In this document: positions 61,201 through 63,994 of the stretch, piece by piece | Layout: every line of letters begins with the position of its first letter | Numbering within the stretch: the stretch's first letter is position 1 | DNA from: Saturnia japonica | Lineage: Eukaryota; Arthropoda; Insecta; Lepidoptera; Saturniidae | Direction of reading: 5' to 3' | NCBI GenBank assembly: GCA_033032175.1 | Contig: CM065321.1 | Coordinates: forward strand, 14,716,501 to 14,780,500 | Length of the DNA: 64,000 nt | Position numbers and translations under genes: made by a program | Notes under the pieces: generated by a model | The model's database searches: none | Told to the model about the DNA's origin: nothing | Seen by the model: the letters and a program-made list of their open reading frames with translations, nothing else

Positions 61201-61856
61201 TTGATGGATTTCTTTATGGAAGAAGTTTCTTTAAAAATCACAAAACACATTGAAAATTTTTGAAATTTAATACTTTCTAAAATAACTGTCTCATATGTCT
61301 CAATAAATCAGTTGTCACTATCTTTTATGATTCGGTTTTTCAAGAATATATATCAGATAATTCTTTTATTTTTTAATTATTTCAAAATTCATATTTAACA
61401 ACAAAATAAAACGTGGACCGTATACGAAATTTTTATCGTATATCATAAAGAGTTATAATCGAAAAAATCCAAATAAATAAACCAAAGTGTCGATATGCAT
61501 AGAAAAGTTATTCTGCTGCTGATAGAGGAAAATGCAAGAGAAAAATATGTTACGCTGATTCTATTTAGCGTGAGAAAAAAAAGGCAAGAAGGAGAACTTA
61601 ATATTCTCTTTCTTACATTTAAAAGTGAGAGCATATTGTGTATCCATGATTAATTACGCCGTTTTGATTCCAGGGTGATTCCGGCAGTCCGTTACAAGTG
61701 AAGATTCCTTTAGATATAGAAACCCCTTACAATATCTATTACATCATCGGAGTGACGTCATTTGGAGTTGGCTGCGCCCGGCCAAACCAACCAGGAGTTT
61801 ACACCAGAGTGTCCAGTTTTATTGACTGGATAGAGAACATAGTTTGGCCACAATAA
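16016..61856 (+). CDS. Snake-like trypsin-family serine protease, copy B (12 exons, apparently intact)
   Basis: Exons: 16016-16049, 24129-24202, 24279-24329, 36919-36985, 37817-37842, 43558-43699, 44712-44774, 51548-51639, 53496-53690, 59623-59845, 59988-60151, 61674-61856. They sum to 1314 nt (437 aa plus stop) with all phases compatible. Layout: signal peptide 1-11, fast-evolving polar pro-region to about 110, Cys133 and Cys153 before the activation segment, then the trypsin fold from about 169 with His214 (AAHC), Asp278 (DIAL), Ser380 (GDSGSP) and Asp374 giving trypsin-like specificity. Role by family: secreted zymogen of an extracellular protease cascade. The predicted cleavage lies before VAGG and has Val, not Arg/Lys, at P1, so a protease of elastase/chymotrypsin-like preference, or one like those acting on Snake itself after Leu, would be needed. 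The first exon is the least certain: it sits 8 kb upstream and rests on its phase and signal peptide. Confidence 0.85.
19037..19888. other. Intron 1 stretch with dispersed repeat pieces
   Basis: Includes TACCCGACTATGGCG (related to 2290) and three imperfect tandem units at about 19620-19880 built around GAACACGACAAACCAAAAGA followed by CACTATGTGTATGGT. No coding sequence seen. Confidence 0.5.
19889..20870 (-). mobile_element. Old Jockey relic (3' UTR and end of ORF2)
   Basis: A T-run at 19889-19897, then a diverged Jockey 3' UTR (GTTAGCATTAGGGGCCCTAA), then the end of ORF2 on the minus strand: residues such as [17 protein letters not shown] match [22 protein letters not shown] of the intact element. 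It is clearly older than the 27719-36189 copy, and is 5'-truncated near 20870. Confidence 0.75.
21508..21700 (+). repeat. Two-unit tandem repeat, period 119 bp
   Basis: AGGAGCACAAACACGAAATA at 21513 recurs as AGGAGCATAAACACGAAATA at 21632, and both continue through ATATCTACCCGTGTAAAAGT. It lies just before the second copy of the duplicated 5' flank. Confidence 0.75.
21720..23250 (+). repeat. Second copy of the duplicated 5' flank (gene B intron 1)
   Basis: Diverged counterpart of about 15700-18960, shorter because it lacks the stretch holding the signal exon and some flanking sequence. No alternative start exon was recognised in it. Confidence 0.55.
24129..24202 (+). CDS. Copy B exon 2: mature N-terminus
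   Basis: Acceptor CAAAG ends at 24128; donor GTAAGT starts at 24203. Phase 1 to 0. Encodes [20 protein letters not shown] then GWSM. One Cys directly follows the signal peptide. Confidence 0.65.
24279..24329 (+). CDS. Copy B exon 3: [17 protein letters not shown]
   Basis: Acceptor TTTTTAG ends at 24278; donor GTAAGT starts at 24330. Seventeen codons, phase 0 to 0, only 76 bp after exon 2. Counterpart of copy A exon 3933-3980. Confidence 0.7.
24540..26790 (+). mobile_element. Degenerate CR1/Jockey-type LINE, plus strand
   Basis: Multiply broken frames spell a non-LTR reverse transcriptase: upstream text [19 protein letters not shown], then [20 protein letters not shown] (RT), then a stretch with FADDT at about 25910 (the catalytic YADD equivalent), then [20 protein letters not shown] in the C-terminal part. 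It is the only sizeable element in gene B in the sense orientation. No functional ORF remains. Ends are approximate. Confidence 0.75.
27415..27718 (+). repeat. Dispersed repeat, left half; interrupted by the Jockey insertion
   Basis: Reads through CTTGCCAGCAGGCTTACATG and TTACTCGAGACTTGAATATA to the 10-bp TSD; the same repeat continues at 36190 (GGGAACTTGTAGAATATATA). It was therefore a single unit before the Jockey element inserted. Confidence 0.6.
27709..27718 (+). repeat. Left TSD of the full-length Jockey element
   Basis: TGTAATTATC here and at 36190-36199, perfect over 10 bp, directly bordering the T-run and the 5' end. Confidence 0.9.
28288..31182 (-). CDS. Jockey ORF2: endonuclease-reverse transcriptase (964 aa, uninterrupted)
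   Basis: Drives target-primed reverse transcription: an APE-type endonuclease nicks the target and the RT copies element RNA there. Endonuclease motifs lie in residues about 8-220: [27 protein letters not shown] and the catalytic end SDHRPV. The RT fills about 490-760 with [32 protein letters not shown] and the catalytic YADD at 677-680. The C-terminal part is typical for Jockey. The length is close to the family norm and there is no internal stop, so the enzyme may be functional. ORF2 starts 9 bp after the ORF1 stop, the usual tight spacing of a bicistronic LINE. Confidence 0.93.
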   Translation of the reverse strand: MAKFKPKALNLSFFNARSLLPQRDLVATFLKDHQVDVLLVQETLLKRAKRDPKIANYNIVRNNRAGRGGGTLIYYKRSLYCTPVDPPILTNMEVSVCRLGMTDHPSITLVSVYLSPRKEPLRSDLEKLLSLGESVIIAGDLNCGHTSFGNWRDSSNGVKLEELTNVLNFDVIAPPTPTHFQDNCMPTVLDVALIKGIALRLRLIRVVHELDSDHRPVIMQLGQPDDSSPPSVQVVDYAKLKHYLADRPSSSNLDRIPDVLGSVADVDLAIDSLVDHLQAGIGEASREVEEASDRRFVLPADVRALLTEKNAATRAHDHYPTEENRARLRALQRSVRARILELRSHRWDALVEGLRPSHLAYWKLAHSLKIEASYLMPPLERGPGIPLAFDSSDKAECLATCLESQCSPNSVDANTDRVEGIDGCVRELDKLPATDSLSPVTSEEVLSIIKSLKLRKAPGPDGIRNEVLRLLPDRLIALLVCIFNVAIAHCHFPAAWKKAIVIGIRKPGKSASLPDSYRPISLLNTLGKMYERILLNRLKSVIEEKDLYPPEQFGFRARYSCTHQVHRLTEHVAFNFAELYKPRRTLAVFFDVAKAFDKVWHEGLIYKLYHFEVPDRLIKIIRDYLTDRTFRYRVEGELSTPRPIRSGVPQGSILAPSLFNLYVSDLPRLPEVEVGLYADDTVLYASDRNRSHLRHKVQRSVTTLGKWFNEWRIAVNPSKSAAMLFDADSSQIPWKLKPVKLYDNPIPYVRETKYLGVTLDSRLSFRPHIRKVRNRAAWVLGRLHPLLCSVSKMSTRHKLTLYKTCIRPILTYSCAVFAHMSESSFKRLQSIQNRFLYRLTGAPWYVRSVDLHRDMELPSIHAYVKQLSRSYFDTASNHANPLIKTAATYVPAPTDIRCKRRPRNIFIDPDDHIENSNKYYTSVSPNRACQRPRPRNHRSLRRGRAVNFAPAHPSRPPSPAVTQA
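31192..32370 (-). pseudogene. Jockey ORF1, C-terminal part (separated by nested insertion)
   Basis: Continues the ORF1 begun at 35566. Contains the pre-C2HC region ([18 protein letters not shown]) and three Cys/His zinc knuckles ([43 protein letters not shown]), followed by a Pro/Ala/Arg-rich tail. The first in-frame Met is at 32265. The reading frame enters foreign DNA upstream at 32371. Confidence 0.88.
32202..32370. repeat. Left copy of the 169-bp target duplication
   Basis: From TGACTATGTTTCTAGCC to GGCGCCCCTGAC; repeated at 34684-34852 with no difference noticed by eye. The uninterrupted Jockey copy at the left window edge has this segment once (about 372-540). Confidence 0.9.
32371..34683 (-). 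mobile_element. R1-clade non-LTR element lacking ORF2, nested in Jockey ORF1
   Basis: Minus strand: short 5' part (34683-34558), ORF1 (34557-32683), then directly a 3' UTR (about 32665-32371) recognisably related to the R1-clade 3' end at 43955-44280 (both have GAACGAGTGG/GACGAGTGG, TCCTACTCACTAAAA, CCACGGTGTACCATC). The roughly 3-kb ORF2 expected between them is absent. The unit is bounded by 169-bp direct repeats of the host element. The 3' end has no poly(A) tail and stops about 25 bp short of the other copy's end. Confidence 0.82.
32683..34557 (-). CDS. R1-clade ORF1 (Gag-like, 624 aa) with three zinc knuckles
   Basis: Nucleic-acid-binding ORF1 protein of an R1/TRAS-type element. A Ser/Arg-rich N-terminus is followed by a likely coiled coil at about 150-210 ([20 protein letters not shown]). 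C-terminal knuckles lie between about 540 and 605: [28 protein letters not shown] and a longer [20 protein letters not shown]. Order and spacing are typical of R1-clade ORF1. The frame is uninterrupted. In intact relatives ORF2 would follow or overlap the stop; here the 3' UTR follows, so mobilisation would need ORF2 from another element. Confidence 0.85.
   Translation of the reverse strand: MASQRTVSPVVSIERNSSIDRFAIRHWGDSVGTSRSVCGSIESKRTFTQRSDSDTDPDGIEVAPKIATSSRGRARDPARVKGSTRVASAREANESSDRALAGLVSTEVASDRADVSVLDGIELLDPASLTELAKENVEGILEVAKKSRNLKGNYVKTLKEAAWTLQEVTATALTRTVTQETLLLRRETRKLREEVEVLRAELAALRGRDGAPLQAPMTQKQVEAPDMQPVLPQALVDALDGYMAKMERSMRVSMEEVVAGHIEALDDRLLPAKVVRPPLFADSRVKGTKKGPGRAKSKSKPTPVTIGQSQESVPGMHCDVLQASSPGLVTNTEAAWSTVTRRKKRRKRQKAAVVPAPAPAKGAPRRSKSKLPSGPRSATVVITLQPEAVAQGVSYKAALLRARTNVDLSEIGIDRFAFRETKSGARIIEIPGSQGPEQADKLAQSLQVALADVAVIRRPVKRVNVRIVGLDDSVSKEEVVAAIALKGGCAPDLIKAGEIRSSRGGIGAIHLSVPVTAARPLAEAGRLLVGWSAARVHVLEHKPMRCYKCMGLGHTRPLCPSTADRGALCFRCGNPGHRAQDCQAQALHCAVCADSGIPAAHYMGGASCRPPPCKGRIPPTPAPL
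34684..34852. repeat. Right copy of the 169-bp target duplication
   Basis: Exact-looking repeat of 32202-32370. Beyond it the Jockey ORF1 continues with ACTACTGCCTTAGCTATTAC, as in the uninterrupted copy at about 541. Confidence 0.9.
34853..35566 (-). pseudogene. Jockey ORF1, N-terminal part of the interrupted copy
   Basis: ATG at 35566 ([10 protein letters not shown]). The frame runs through the TSD into the R1-clade insert, where a chimeric tail ends at 34619. Together with 31192-32370 it gives 1893 nt (630 residues and stop) in one frame, so the insert is the only visible lesion. Confidence 0.88.
35567..36189 (-). promoter_or_regulatory. Jockey 5' UTR with presumed internal promoter
   Basis: The 623 bases between the 5' end set by the TSD and ORF1. 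Jockey elements carry internal pol II promoters downstream of the start, so the promoter should lie at the right end (near 36189). Conserved with 1254-1865 apart from the last ~10 bases. Confidence 0.55.
36190..36520 (+). repeat. Dispersed repeat, right half (target of the Jockey insertion), with TSD
   Basis: Starts with the right TSD TGTAATTATC (36190-36199) and continues the repeat begun at 27415. It carries no gene. Confidence 0.6.
36520..36885 (+). repeat. Dispersed repeat, related copy at ~53750-54060
   Basis: Both copies carry a block with GACTGGCTCTCAA / AACTGGCTCTCAA and, later, CTCAGGCTCATTGCAG followed by GATAYGAA. It lies in the intron just before exon 4. No ORF supported. Confidence 0.6.
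36919..36985 (+). CDS. Copy B exon 4: Ser/Thr-rich linker
   Basis: Acceptor CTTCAG ends at 36918; donor GTAAGT starts at 36986. Phase 0 to 1. Encodes [20 protein letters not shown] then DS. Its phases match copy A exon 4799-4904 although the residues do not. Confidence 0.65.
37817..37842 (+). CDS. Copy B exon 5: 26-nt micro-exon
   Basis: Acceptor TTTTAG ends at 37816; donor GTAAGT starts at 37843. Phase 1 to 0 encodes RHLPEINSR. It is needed to keep frame between exons 4 and 6, and corresponds to copy A exon 5728-5783 by phase. Confidence 0.6.
37950..38063 (-). repeat. 3' LTR (114 bp)
   Basis: Perfect 5-bp ends TGTTG/CAACA. Differs from the other LTR by one base seen near its end. Confidence 0.9.
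38390..38860 (-). pseudogene. Gypsy integrase C-terminal region, frameshifted
   Basis: Past the stop at 38865 the frame continues with [19 protein letters not shown], then shifts near 38770 into a frame reading [19 protein letters not shown], the typical integrase C-terminal end (R-x-RRN). A T-run of 34 (38358-38391) follows. Confidence 0.7.
38865..40682 (-). pseudogene. Gypsy Pol, C-terminal part: RT end, RNase H, integrase
   Basis: 605 codons. The RT catalytic motif reads FIDDLLIFG near residue 32; the connection region follows. RNase H begins around [15 protein letters not shown]. The integrase zinc finger has HRAHEGHLG and CEICSQ; the catalytic core has [14 protein letters not shown] and the Glu in [11 protein letters not shown], a DDE triad. 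The frame is separated from the upstream ORF by a one-base shift in a homopolymer at about 40668-40673, inside the RT, and ends early at 38865 before the integrase C-terminus. Confidence 0.88.
40609..42225 (-). pseudogene. Gypsy Gag-protease-RT (N-terminal part)
   Basis: 538 codons. Gag capsid-like region, then knuckles [13 protein letters not shown] and [14 protein letters not shown], the aspartic protease with [10 protein letters not shown], and the RT start ([26 protein letters not shown]). Upstream, Gag sequence continues to an ATG at 42436 ([15 protein letters not shown]), but a stop and frame change near 42300 separate the two. At the other end the frame is lost in the RT. Confidence 0.85.
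42483..42499 (-). other. Gypsy primer binding site
   Basis: TGGTGTCAGGTGTGGGG on the minus strand abuts the 5' LTR. TGG at the border pairs with a tRNA CCA end; the tRNA identity was not determined. Confidence 0.6.
42500..42613 (-). repeat. 5' LTR (114 bp)
   Basis: Starts and ends as the 3' LTR, followed by the TSD GAATA. At 114 bp it is unusually short for gypsy-type elements, as known for Mag. Confidence 0.9.
42620..43500 (-). mobile_element. Degenerate LINE 3' fragment
   Basis: On the minus strand around 43260-43480 broken RT text is legible: [20 protein letters not shown] and [17 protein letters not shown] (compare [13 protein letters not shown]). The rest towards 42620 is the AT-rich end. 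Fragment limits are approximate. Confidence 0.65.
43558..43699 (+). CDS. Copy B exon 6: pro-region with [11 protein letters not shown]
   Basis: Acceptor AAACAG ends at 43557; donor GTAAGT starts at 43700. Phase 0 to 1. Starts [18 protein letters not shown], then [13 protein letters not shown] and PGRRISDM. Strong match to copy A exon 6558-6693 in its second half only. Confidence 0.85.
43942..44590 (-). mobile_element. R1-clade element, 5'-truncated 3' end
   Basis: Left T-run (43942-43951, poly(A) tail), 3' UTR related to the nested insert, then the end of ORF2: [20 protein letters not shown] followed by AAEDTSQH, the C-terminal Cys/His finger typical of R1-clade ORF2, at 44560-44420. Broken frame beyond. 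It shows what the nested insert has lost between its ORF1 and 3' UTR. Confidence 0.8.
44712..44774 (+). CDS. Copy B exon 7: conserved Cys pair, CQEYIW
   Basis: Acceptor TTTTCAG ends at 44711; donor GTGAGT starts at 44775. Phase 1 to 1. Encodes [20 protein letters not shown] and starts a Cys codon. Cys133 and Cys153 flank this helix-like segment; Cys153 or its partner is expected to tie the pro-region to the catalytic domain. Confidence 0.85.
44945..45320 (-). repeat. Dispersed repeat, inverted copy of 9955-10290
   Basis: Shares AATAGTCTATGATT-type and GACCAGTGCCAC-type blocks in the same order as the reverse strand of 9955-10290, plus a run of ten G near 45105. No ORF. Confidence 0.6.
45540..46450 (-). 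mobile_element. Tc1-like DNA transposon relic
   Basis: Broken minus-strand transposase: [20 protein letters not shown] with [10 protein letters not shown] (46110-46010), then [20 protein letters not shown] (45900-45840), then LKRRVR.. and RGGHTR-like text to 45560. These are the DDE-domain motifs of Tc1/mariner with many stops. Terminal inverted repeats were not located. Confidence 0.75.
46840..48420 (-). mobile_element. Tc1-like transposon relic, split by a LINE
   Basis: Right part (47940-48420, minus): [20 protein letters not shown], then ORF 47954-48145 ([18 protein letters not shown]). Left part (46880-47105): [16 protein letters not shown] and [12 protein letters not shown]. Together they cover a Tc1 transposase; the first catalytic Asp is Tyr (SYET for SDET) and frames are broken. 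The LINE at 47113-47935 sits between them. Confidence 0.78.
47113..47935 (-). mobile_element. CR1-like LINE, 5'-truncated, inside a Tc1 relic
   Basis: 3' end at left (TTTTATTCAATTTAGGCCCT then GAGGAACGACAAGAAACTCG). The ORF 47330-47884 (184 codons) is the C-terminal part of ORF2: [34 protein letters not shown] text, and [15 protein letters not shown] at the end. The RT core and endonuclease are missing. Confidence 0.8.
48430..49176. other. Intron 7 stretch, unidentified, with a GC-rich block
   Basis: About 48530-48660 is GC-rich (CCCGGAGTCGCCGGCACCGG) in an AT-rich setting and probably belongs to another inserted repeat. No ORF or termini were recognised. Confidence 0.35.
49177..49248 (-). 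mobile_element. Minimal Jockey 3' tail
   Basis: T-run 49177-49205 then about 43 bp of Jockey 3' UTR (CTGACTACACTGTTAGCCTT). An extreme 5'-truncated insertion. Confidence 0.8.
50187..51479 (-). mobile_element. Mariner-superfamily transposon, DD41D type, copy 1 (1293 bp)
   Basis: Terminal inverted repeats CAAGGTGTCCAGAAAGGGTA (50187) and its complement ending 51479, flanked by TA (50185-50186, 51480-51481). The transposase gene on the minus strand is split. Nearly identical to 55244-56545, so both moved recently. Antisense in gene B intron 7. Confidence 0.92.
50294..51363 (-). pseudogene. DD41D mariner transposase, copy 1 (broken)
   Basis: Start [13 protein letters not shown] at 51363; HTH N-terminal region to 51028, then a frameshift, then the catalytic part 51010-50294 with [22 protein letters not shown] and SPLDYFAW. 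Between the second and third catalytic Asp lie 41 residues. A 12-bp deletion after RDEE relative to copy 2 and the frameshift near 51020-51045 break it. The catalytic half itself is uninterrupted. Confidence 0.88.
51548..51639 (+). CDS. Copy B exon 8: activation segment, [16 protein letters not shown]
   Basis: Acceptor TTTTCAG ends at 51547; donor GTTAAC starts at 51640. Phase 1 to 0. Completes Cys153, then [14 protein letters not shown] and the new N-terminus Val169 (VAGG). No basic residue precedes the cleavage point. Confidence 0.88.
51640..53495. other. Intron 8: nothing recognised
   Basis: 1.86 kb, AT-rich. I see no coding text, no repeat shared with the rest of the window and no transposon ends. 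Confidence 0.45.
53496..53690 (+). CDS. Copy B exon 9: catalytic His
   Basis: Acceptor ACCAG ends at 53495; donor GTACGC starts at 53691. Phase 0 to 0, 65 codons. [20 protein letters not shown] then TAAHC with His214. In frame, unlike its copy A counterpart. Confidence 0.92.
53750..54060 (-). repeat. Dispersed repeat related to 36520-36885
   Basis: Shares the GACTGGCTCTCAAGT and CTCAGGCTCATTGCAGGGAT blocks. Orientation chosen arbitrarily; no ORF. Confidence 0.55.
54061..55182. other. Intron 9 stretch, possible LINE remnant
   Basis: Around 54700-54850 the plus strand reads PRRVKRW-like basic text and [18 protein letters not shown], which could be the end of a retroelement, but no diagnostic motif is present. 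The rest is AT-rich with a short TA repeat near 55165. Confidence 0.3.
55244..56545 (-). mobile_element. Mariner-superfamily transposon, DD41D type, copy 2 (1302 bp)
   Basis: Termini CAAGGTGTCCAGAAAGGGTA and complement, flanked by TA (55242-55243 and 56546-56547). The transposase has a single nonsense change. Antisense in gene B intron 9. Confidence 0.93.
55351..56430 (-). pseudogene. DD41D mariner transposase, copy 2 (one nonsense codon)
   Basis: Start [13 protein letters not shown] at 56430 (the longer ORF to 56541 only reads through the inverted repeat). HTH region, then [11 protein letters not shown] and [11 protein letters not shown]. After RRGNIN, TGG of copy 1 is TGA here (55588-55586), cutting off the third catalytic Asp (SPLDYFAW). 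Minor differences follow. Otherwise the frame is as in the family, about 345 residues. Confidence 0.85.
56622..56690. repeat. AT-rich simple repeat at LINE 3' end
   Basis: TA repeats followed by TTTAT repeats, probably the variable A/T-rich tail of the minus-strand LINE plus its target. Confidence 0.5.
56640..59130 (-). mobile_element. CR1/Jockey-superfamily LINE, 5'-truncated, long intact RT frame
   Basis: Contains the 694-codon ORF below and a short 3' region ending in A/T-rich repeats. The endonuclease domain is absent, so the copy is 5'-truncated near 59130 and cannot be autonomous. It sits inside the older repeat 55183-59550, antisense to gene B. Confidence 0.85.
57000..59084 (-). CDS. 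LINE ORF2 fragment: reverse transcriptase (694 aa, open)
   Basis: Copies element RNA by target-primed reverse transcription in the complete element. Visible: the linker [19 protein letters not shown] just after the (missing) endonuclease, then RT motifs [58 protein letters not shown], the catalytic [10 protein letters not shown] near residue 408, and the C-terminal region with [20 protein letters not shown]. The frame is open upstream of the first Met, consistent with truncation rather than a real start. The clade is CR1-like or Jockey-like; not resolved. Confidence 0.85.
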   Translation of the reverse strand: MQILGNTISKYTKKIIISKTKYNIKPWITPGLIRCMRHRDKLHLRARSDPDNTVAQVIYSRYRTFCNNILRKLKNEYKNIELESNKNNPKKLWVTIKNICSINKINKDPVHLLNLKNANGSQQSLNMCNDHFTSVGSKLATRILHDINTDEKSLTNLVKINNTASESFFLRPTDNVEVEKLIINLQNGKAPGIDGYTNSLVKSIRNAIIQPLTIIFNISLAMGVFPETWKIAAVCPIHKGGAKDVPDNYRPISLLGIFSKLLEKIVKYQLIQYIEKFKLISDRQFGFRRGKSTEDAVLLLTSTVAKKLDKRLCCNGVFLDLAKAFDTVSIPILIRKLECMGIRGIPLQWFATYLTGRRQCIKIGQLTSDLQSVSFGVPQGSVLGPTLFIIYLNDIHELQIMNAEIFCYADDTAIIFHGTSWNEVQRYTEIGMTRIYFWLQRNLLTLNTKKTTYINFHKTFASAPPTLPDIRIHTCARLNDFCDCDKLSRNTLIKYLGVQIDQRLSFKNHIEVLARRLRRVVGVMRQLCSVACLATLKTIYFALCQSLILYCITSWGSAAKTNMIVVERAQRSVIKVMLRKPYGYPTTELYKESRFLSVRQLFILQVALREHRKVAVLPEYSEMSGRGVFRVRAPLVGTAFAQRFGPFIGPYIYNKVQKLCSIGDCLLYEARRKIIGWLSTLTYNTTEDVLTIQK
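59623..59845 (+). CDS. Copy B exon 10: catalytic Asp
   Basis: Acceptor TTCTAG ends at 59622; donor GTAAGT starts at 59846. Phase 0 to 1. [10 protein letters not shown] holds Asp278; ASCLWGHSD holds the domain Cys that usually pairs with the pro-region; LTGWGVL follows. Confidence 0.92.
59988..60151 (+). CDS. Copy B exon 11: ends GGVDACQ
   Basis: Acceptor TATACAG ends at 59987; donor GTAAAG starts at 60152. Phase 1 to 0. [30 protein letters not shown] and the specificity Asp374. Confidence 0.92.
60152..61673. other. Intron 11, with a GC-richer block at ~60560-60880
   Basis: Most is AT-rich and featureless. About 60560-60880 is distinctly richer in CG (GCGATCGGATCG, TCGTCGCGTTGTAGGCG), which suggests an inserted element of unknown type; no ORF of note or clear termini. 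Confidence 0.4.
61674..61856 (+). CDS. Copy B exon 12: catalytic Ser and stop
   Basis: Acceptor TTCCAG ends at 61673. [12 protein letters not shown] contains Ser380; the usual second Gly after the Ser-Gly is Ser. Then [20 protein letters not shown] and [15 protein letters not shown] at 61854-61856. Confidence 0.93.
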   Translation, partial: GDSGSPLQVKIPLDIETPYNIYYIIGVTSFGVGCARPNQPGVYTRVSSFIDWIENIVWPQ

Positions 61857-61857
61857 A
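61852..61857 (+). promoter_or_regulatory. AATAAA overlapping the copy B stop codon
   Basis: The last codons CAA TAA followed by A form AATAAA. A second AATAAA stands at 61987-61992 and is a more ordinary position for the poly(A) signal. Confidence 0.45.
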
Positions 61858-62164
61858 GACATTTTTTTGATAATTTGTTTATAATGACGGTTTATTTATC
61901 TAAAAAGAACCATTACCTCTCTTGATAAGTAGACTTTGACAAAATCGCAATTTTTTAGATCATAAACGTTCACCATCCTTGGCCTCAATAAATCAATACG
62001 TAGCAACAAAAGAAAGTCGTTATCCGCTATTGTCTGTTTATCTGCTTTAAATTATGCTTATAAAAAATTTAAAATATTTAGCCAAGTTTTTCTCAAAGGT
62101 TCAAATTTCGTTGTAGTCGGTACCATAAAACAGTAAAAATTAACACTTTTTTAGAGCGCGTCCT

Positions 62165-62480
62165 TACAAACCTGATTAAAAAAAATATATTTTATTGAAT
62201 TTCTCGCTCCTTTAAAATTACTTGTATAAAGAAATATCTCACAAATATATGTACAAACTAGAGTATATAAATTTTTTATTGTTTACAATCACTACTGACC
62301 CGTCCTGATTATATAATCTAAACAATGTAATACCTTCTACTTGTTAGTTGAATATATATTATTTTCAATAGAAATGCAAATGGTATTATTACAGTATGAT
62401 ATTCAAAACAGGAGGTATTTTAAGCTTTCCGTATGCAAAATGTAATAAAAATCAGTTAATCCGTTTGGCAAAAAATACAA
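62165..62480 (+). repeat. Duplicated 3' flank of the protease genes
   Basis: Related to about 14260-14530 behind copy A (TTATTGAATTT, ATGTACAAACTA, TTGTTAGTTGAATATAT). About 300 bp separates it from the copy B stop, versus almost none in copy A. Confidence 0.65.
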
Positions 62481-62624
62481 GCACAGACGAGTTACAGAAT
62501 TATTACAAGATAACTTTTAACAAAAAAGAAACACAACTTCGATGATTTTGTAGAGTTCCCTTGTGTATCTTCGAAGTTGAAGATCCAATGTCAAAGAAAT
62601 TAAAATAAAAAAAAAAAAAAAAAT

Positions 62625-63540
62625 TTAAAATTTCATCTGTTTATTACCAAAAATAGCACAAAAAAAAATATTACACGTATCCTTAACTCTAATCTTAACT
62701 AAAAAGATTTTATAGAAAAGGAGTTAAGCTACCTACTTAAATAACTAAATGGTTTTAATTAACCTTTAAAAAAATATCGCTTGAGTATATTTTTGATTTG
62801 GCTTCTATTTTTGTTTTCAAGCTTCTCGACTATAGCTTTAGGTAATCTATTTAACGTACTGGGCAGAATGCATCTCCGAACCCTCTCACCGTACACGTTG
62901 TTACATTTAGGTATTTCAAATGTCGGAAGATATACCAGATTACGTAAGGTCACAGGTCTTACTATCCTATTTAAGTTCCACTTACAGTTACTGTATTGAG
63001 TTACAATTGCCAAATCCAATTTATCGAAAATGCTCAGAACTTTACAATAATTAAATAAATAATGATAGTTATCTTTATATTTATACTTAATTTTTAACGG
63101 AACAATGGTTTTCAATAACCTTATTTGTAAATTATATATATCCTTCAAATAACTCATATATGTACGTCCATAGCTAGCTAGTCCATAATTGATCACTGAA
63201 TCAGCCAATGACATATACAAGAGCCTCAATGTGTTATATGGAACTTTATGTTTAAGTATGCACAATTTTGACAGCACAGCTCTAAGTTTACAACATACCT
63301 GGGCAACATGCGGACCCCAATTAAATTTATGATCTATTTTAAGCCCAAGATATGTATGCTCTTCCACTACGTCAAGGTACGAACATGTGCATGAGGTATT
63401 GTTTAAGTGCATGCAGTTGTGCTCATGAGCGACAATCTTAGGTAGGTAGTTAATTTTTTTATATGGTGTATTGTGAATAAAAGACGTCCACAATATTTTA
63501 ATGTGTGCTAAATTAATAGCGCTTGTTTTATTCTTGTTTT
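62625..63540 (-). mobile_element. LINE 3' fragment (end of ORF2)
   Basis: The ORF 62759-63493 (244 codons, frame open further upstream to about 63540) is the C-terminal region of a CR1/Jockey-type ORF2: VEEHTYLGLKIDHKFNWGPH, LRLLYMSLADSVINYGLASY and a basic end (KNILKRYFFKG). No RT core remains. Confidence 0.78.
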
Positions 63541-63544
63541 TTAC

Positions 63545-63994
63545 AAAGTTACAGTAGTTCGTAGTAACAATGTGGTTTCTTAATAACGTTCTTGACTGTA
63601 GTTTGCTTGTAGATTCGCTGCTTGCTGTTGCTGGTGTTGTGGTTTTTCTCGAACTGATCGCTCGCTGCTTGCTGTTGTTGTAGTGTTTCTCGAACTGATC
63701 GCAGTACTGCCGCCCTCTCCGCTATATTTAACCTCGCCATTTGACTCGCAACCGGTAGTGCGATGGATTCCGTGCGGGGCGTCGCTCAGCCAATGAGCGC
63801 GCACGCCCTGTGTGCGCGCTCTCGGCAGTACTATGAGTCACCATGCCAGATGTTCCGAGTCTGGCATGGTTCATCCTTACAACTAGTGAAATTTATACAT
63901 TTAAACTTACAACTAGCTATATTCTTATTCTAATCGTTTTAAAATACACATATTCACACATATTCAGTTCATATTATTATATCTATTCCTAACA
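63545..63994 (-). mobile_element. LTR-like block, probably of an LTR retrotransposon
   Basis: Read on the minus strand it starts TGTTAGGAATAG at 63994, has a perfect 11-bp hairpin (63840-63850 with 63860-63870, 9-nt loop), a TATA-like TTAAATATAGC at 63722-63731, two ~42-bp repeats with GCTGCTTGCTGTTG (63615 and 63665), and then a GC-poor end. Promoter-like order fits an LTR. The second LTR, TSD and coding part are not in the window. Confidence 0.45.
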
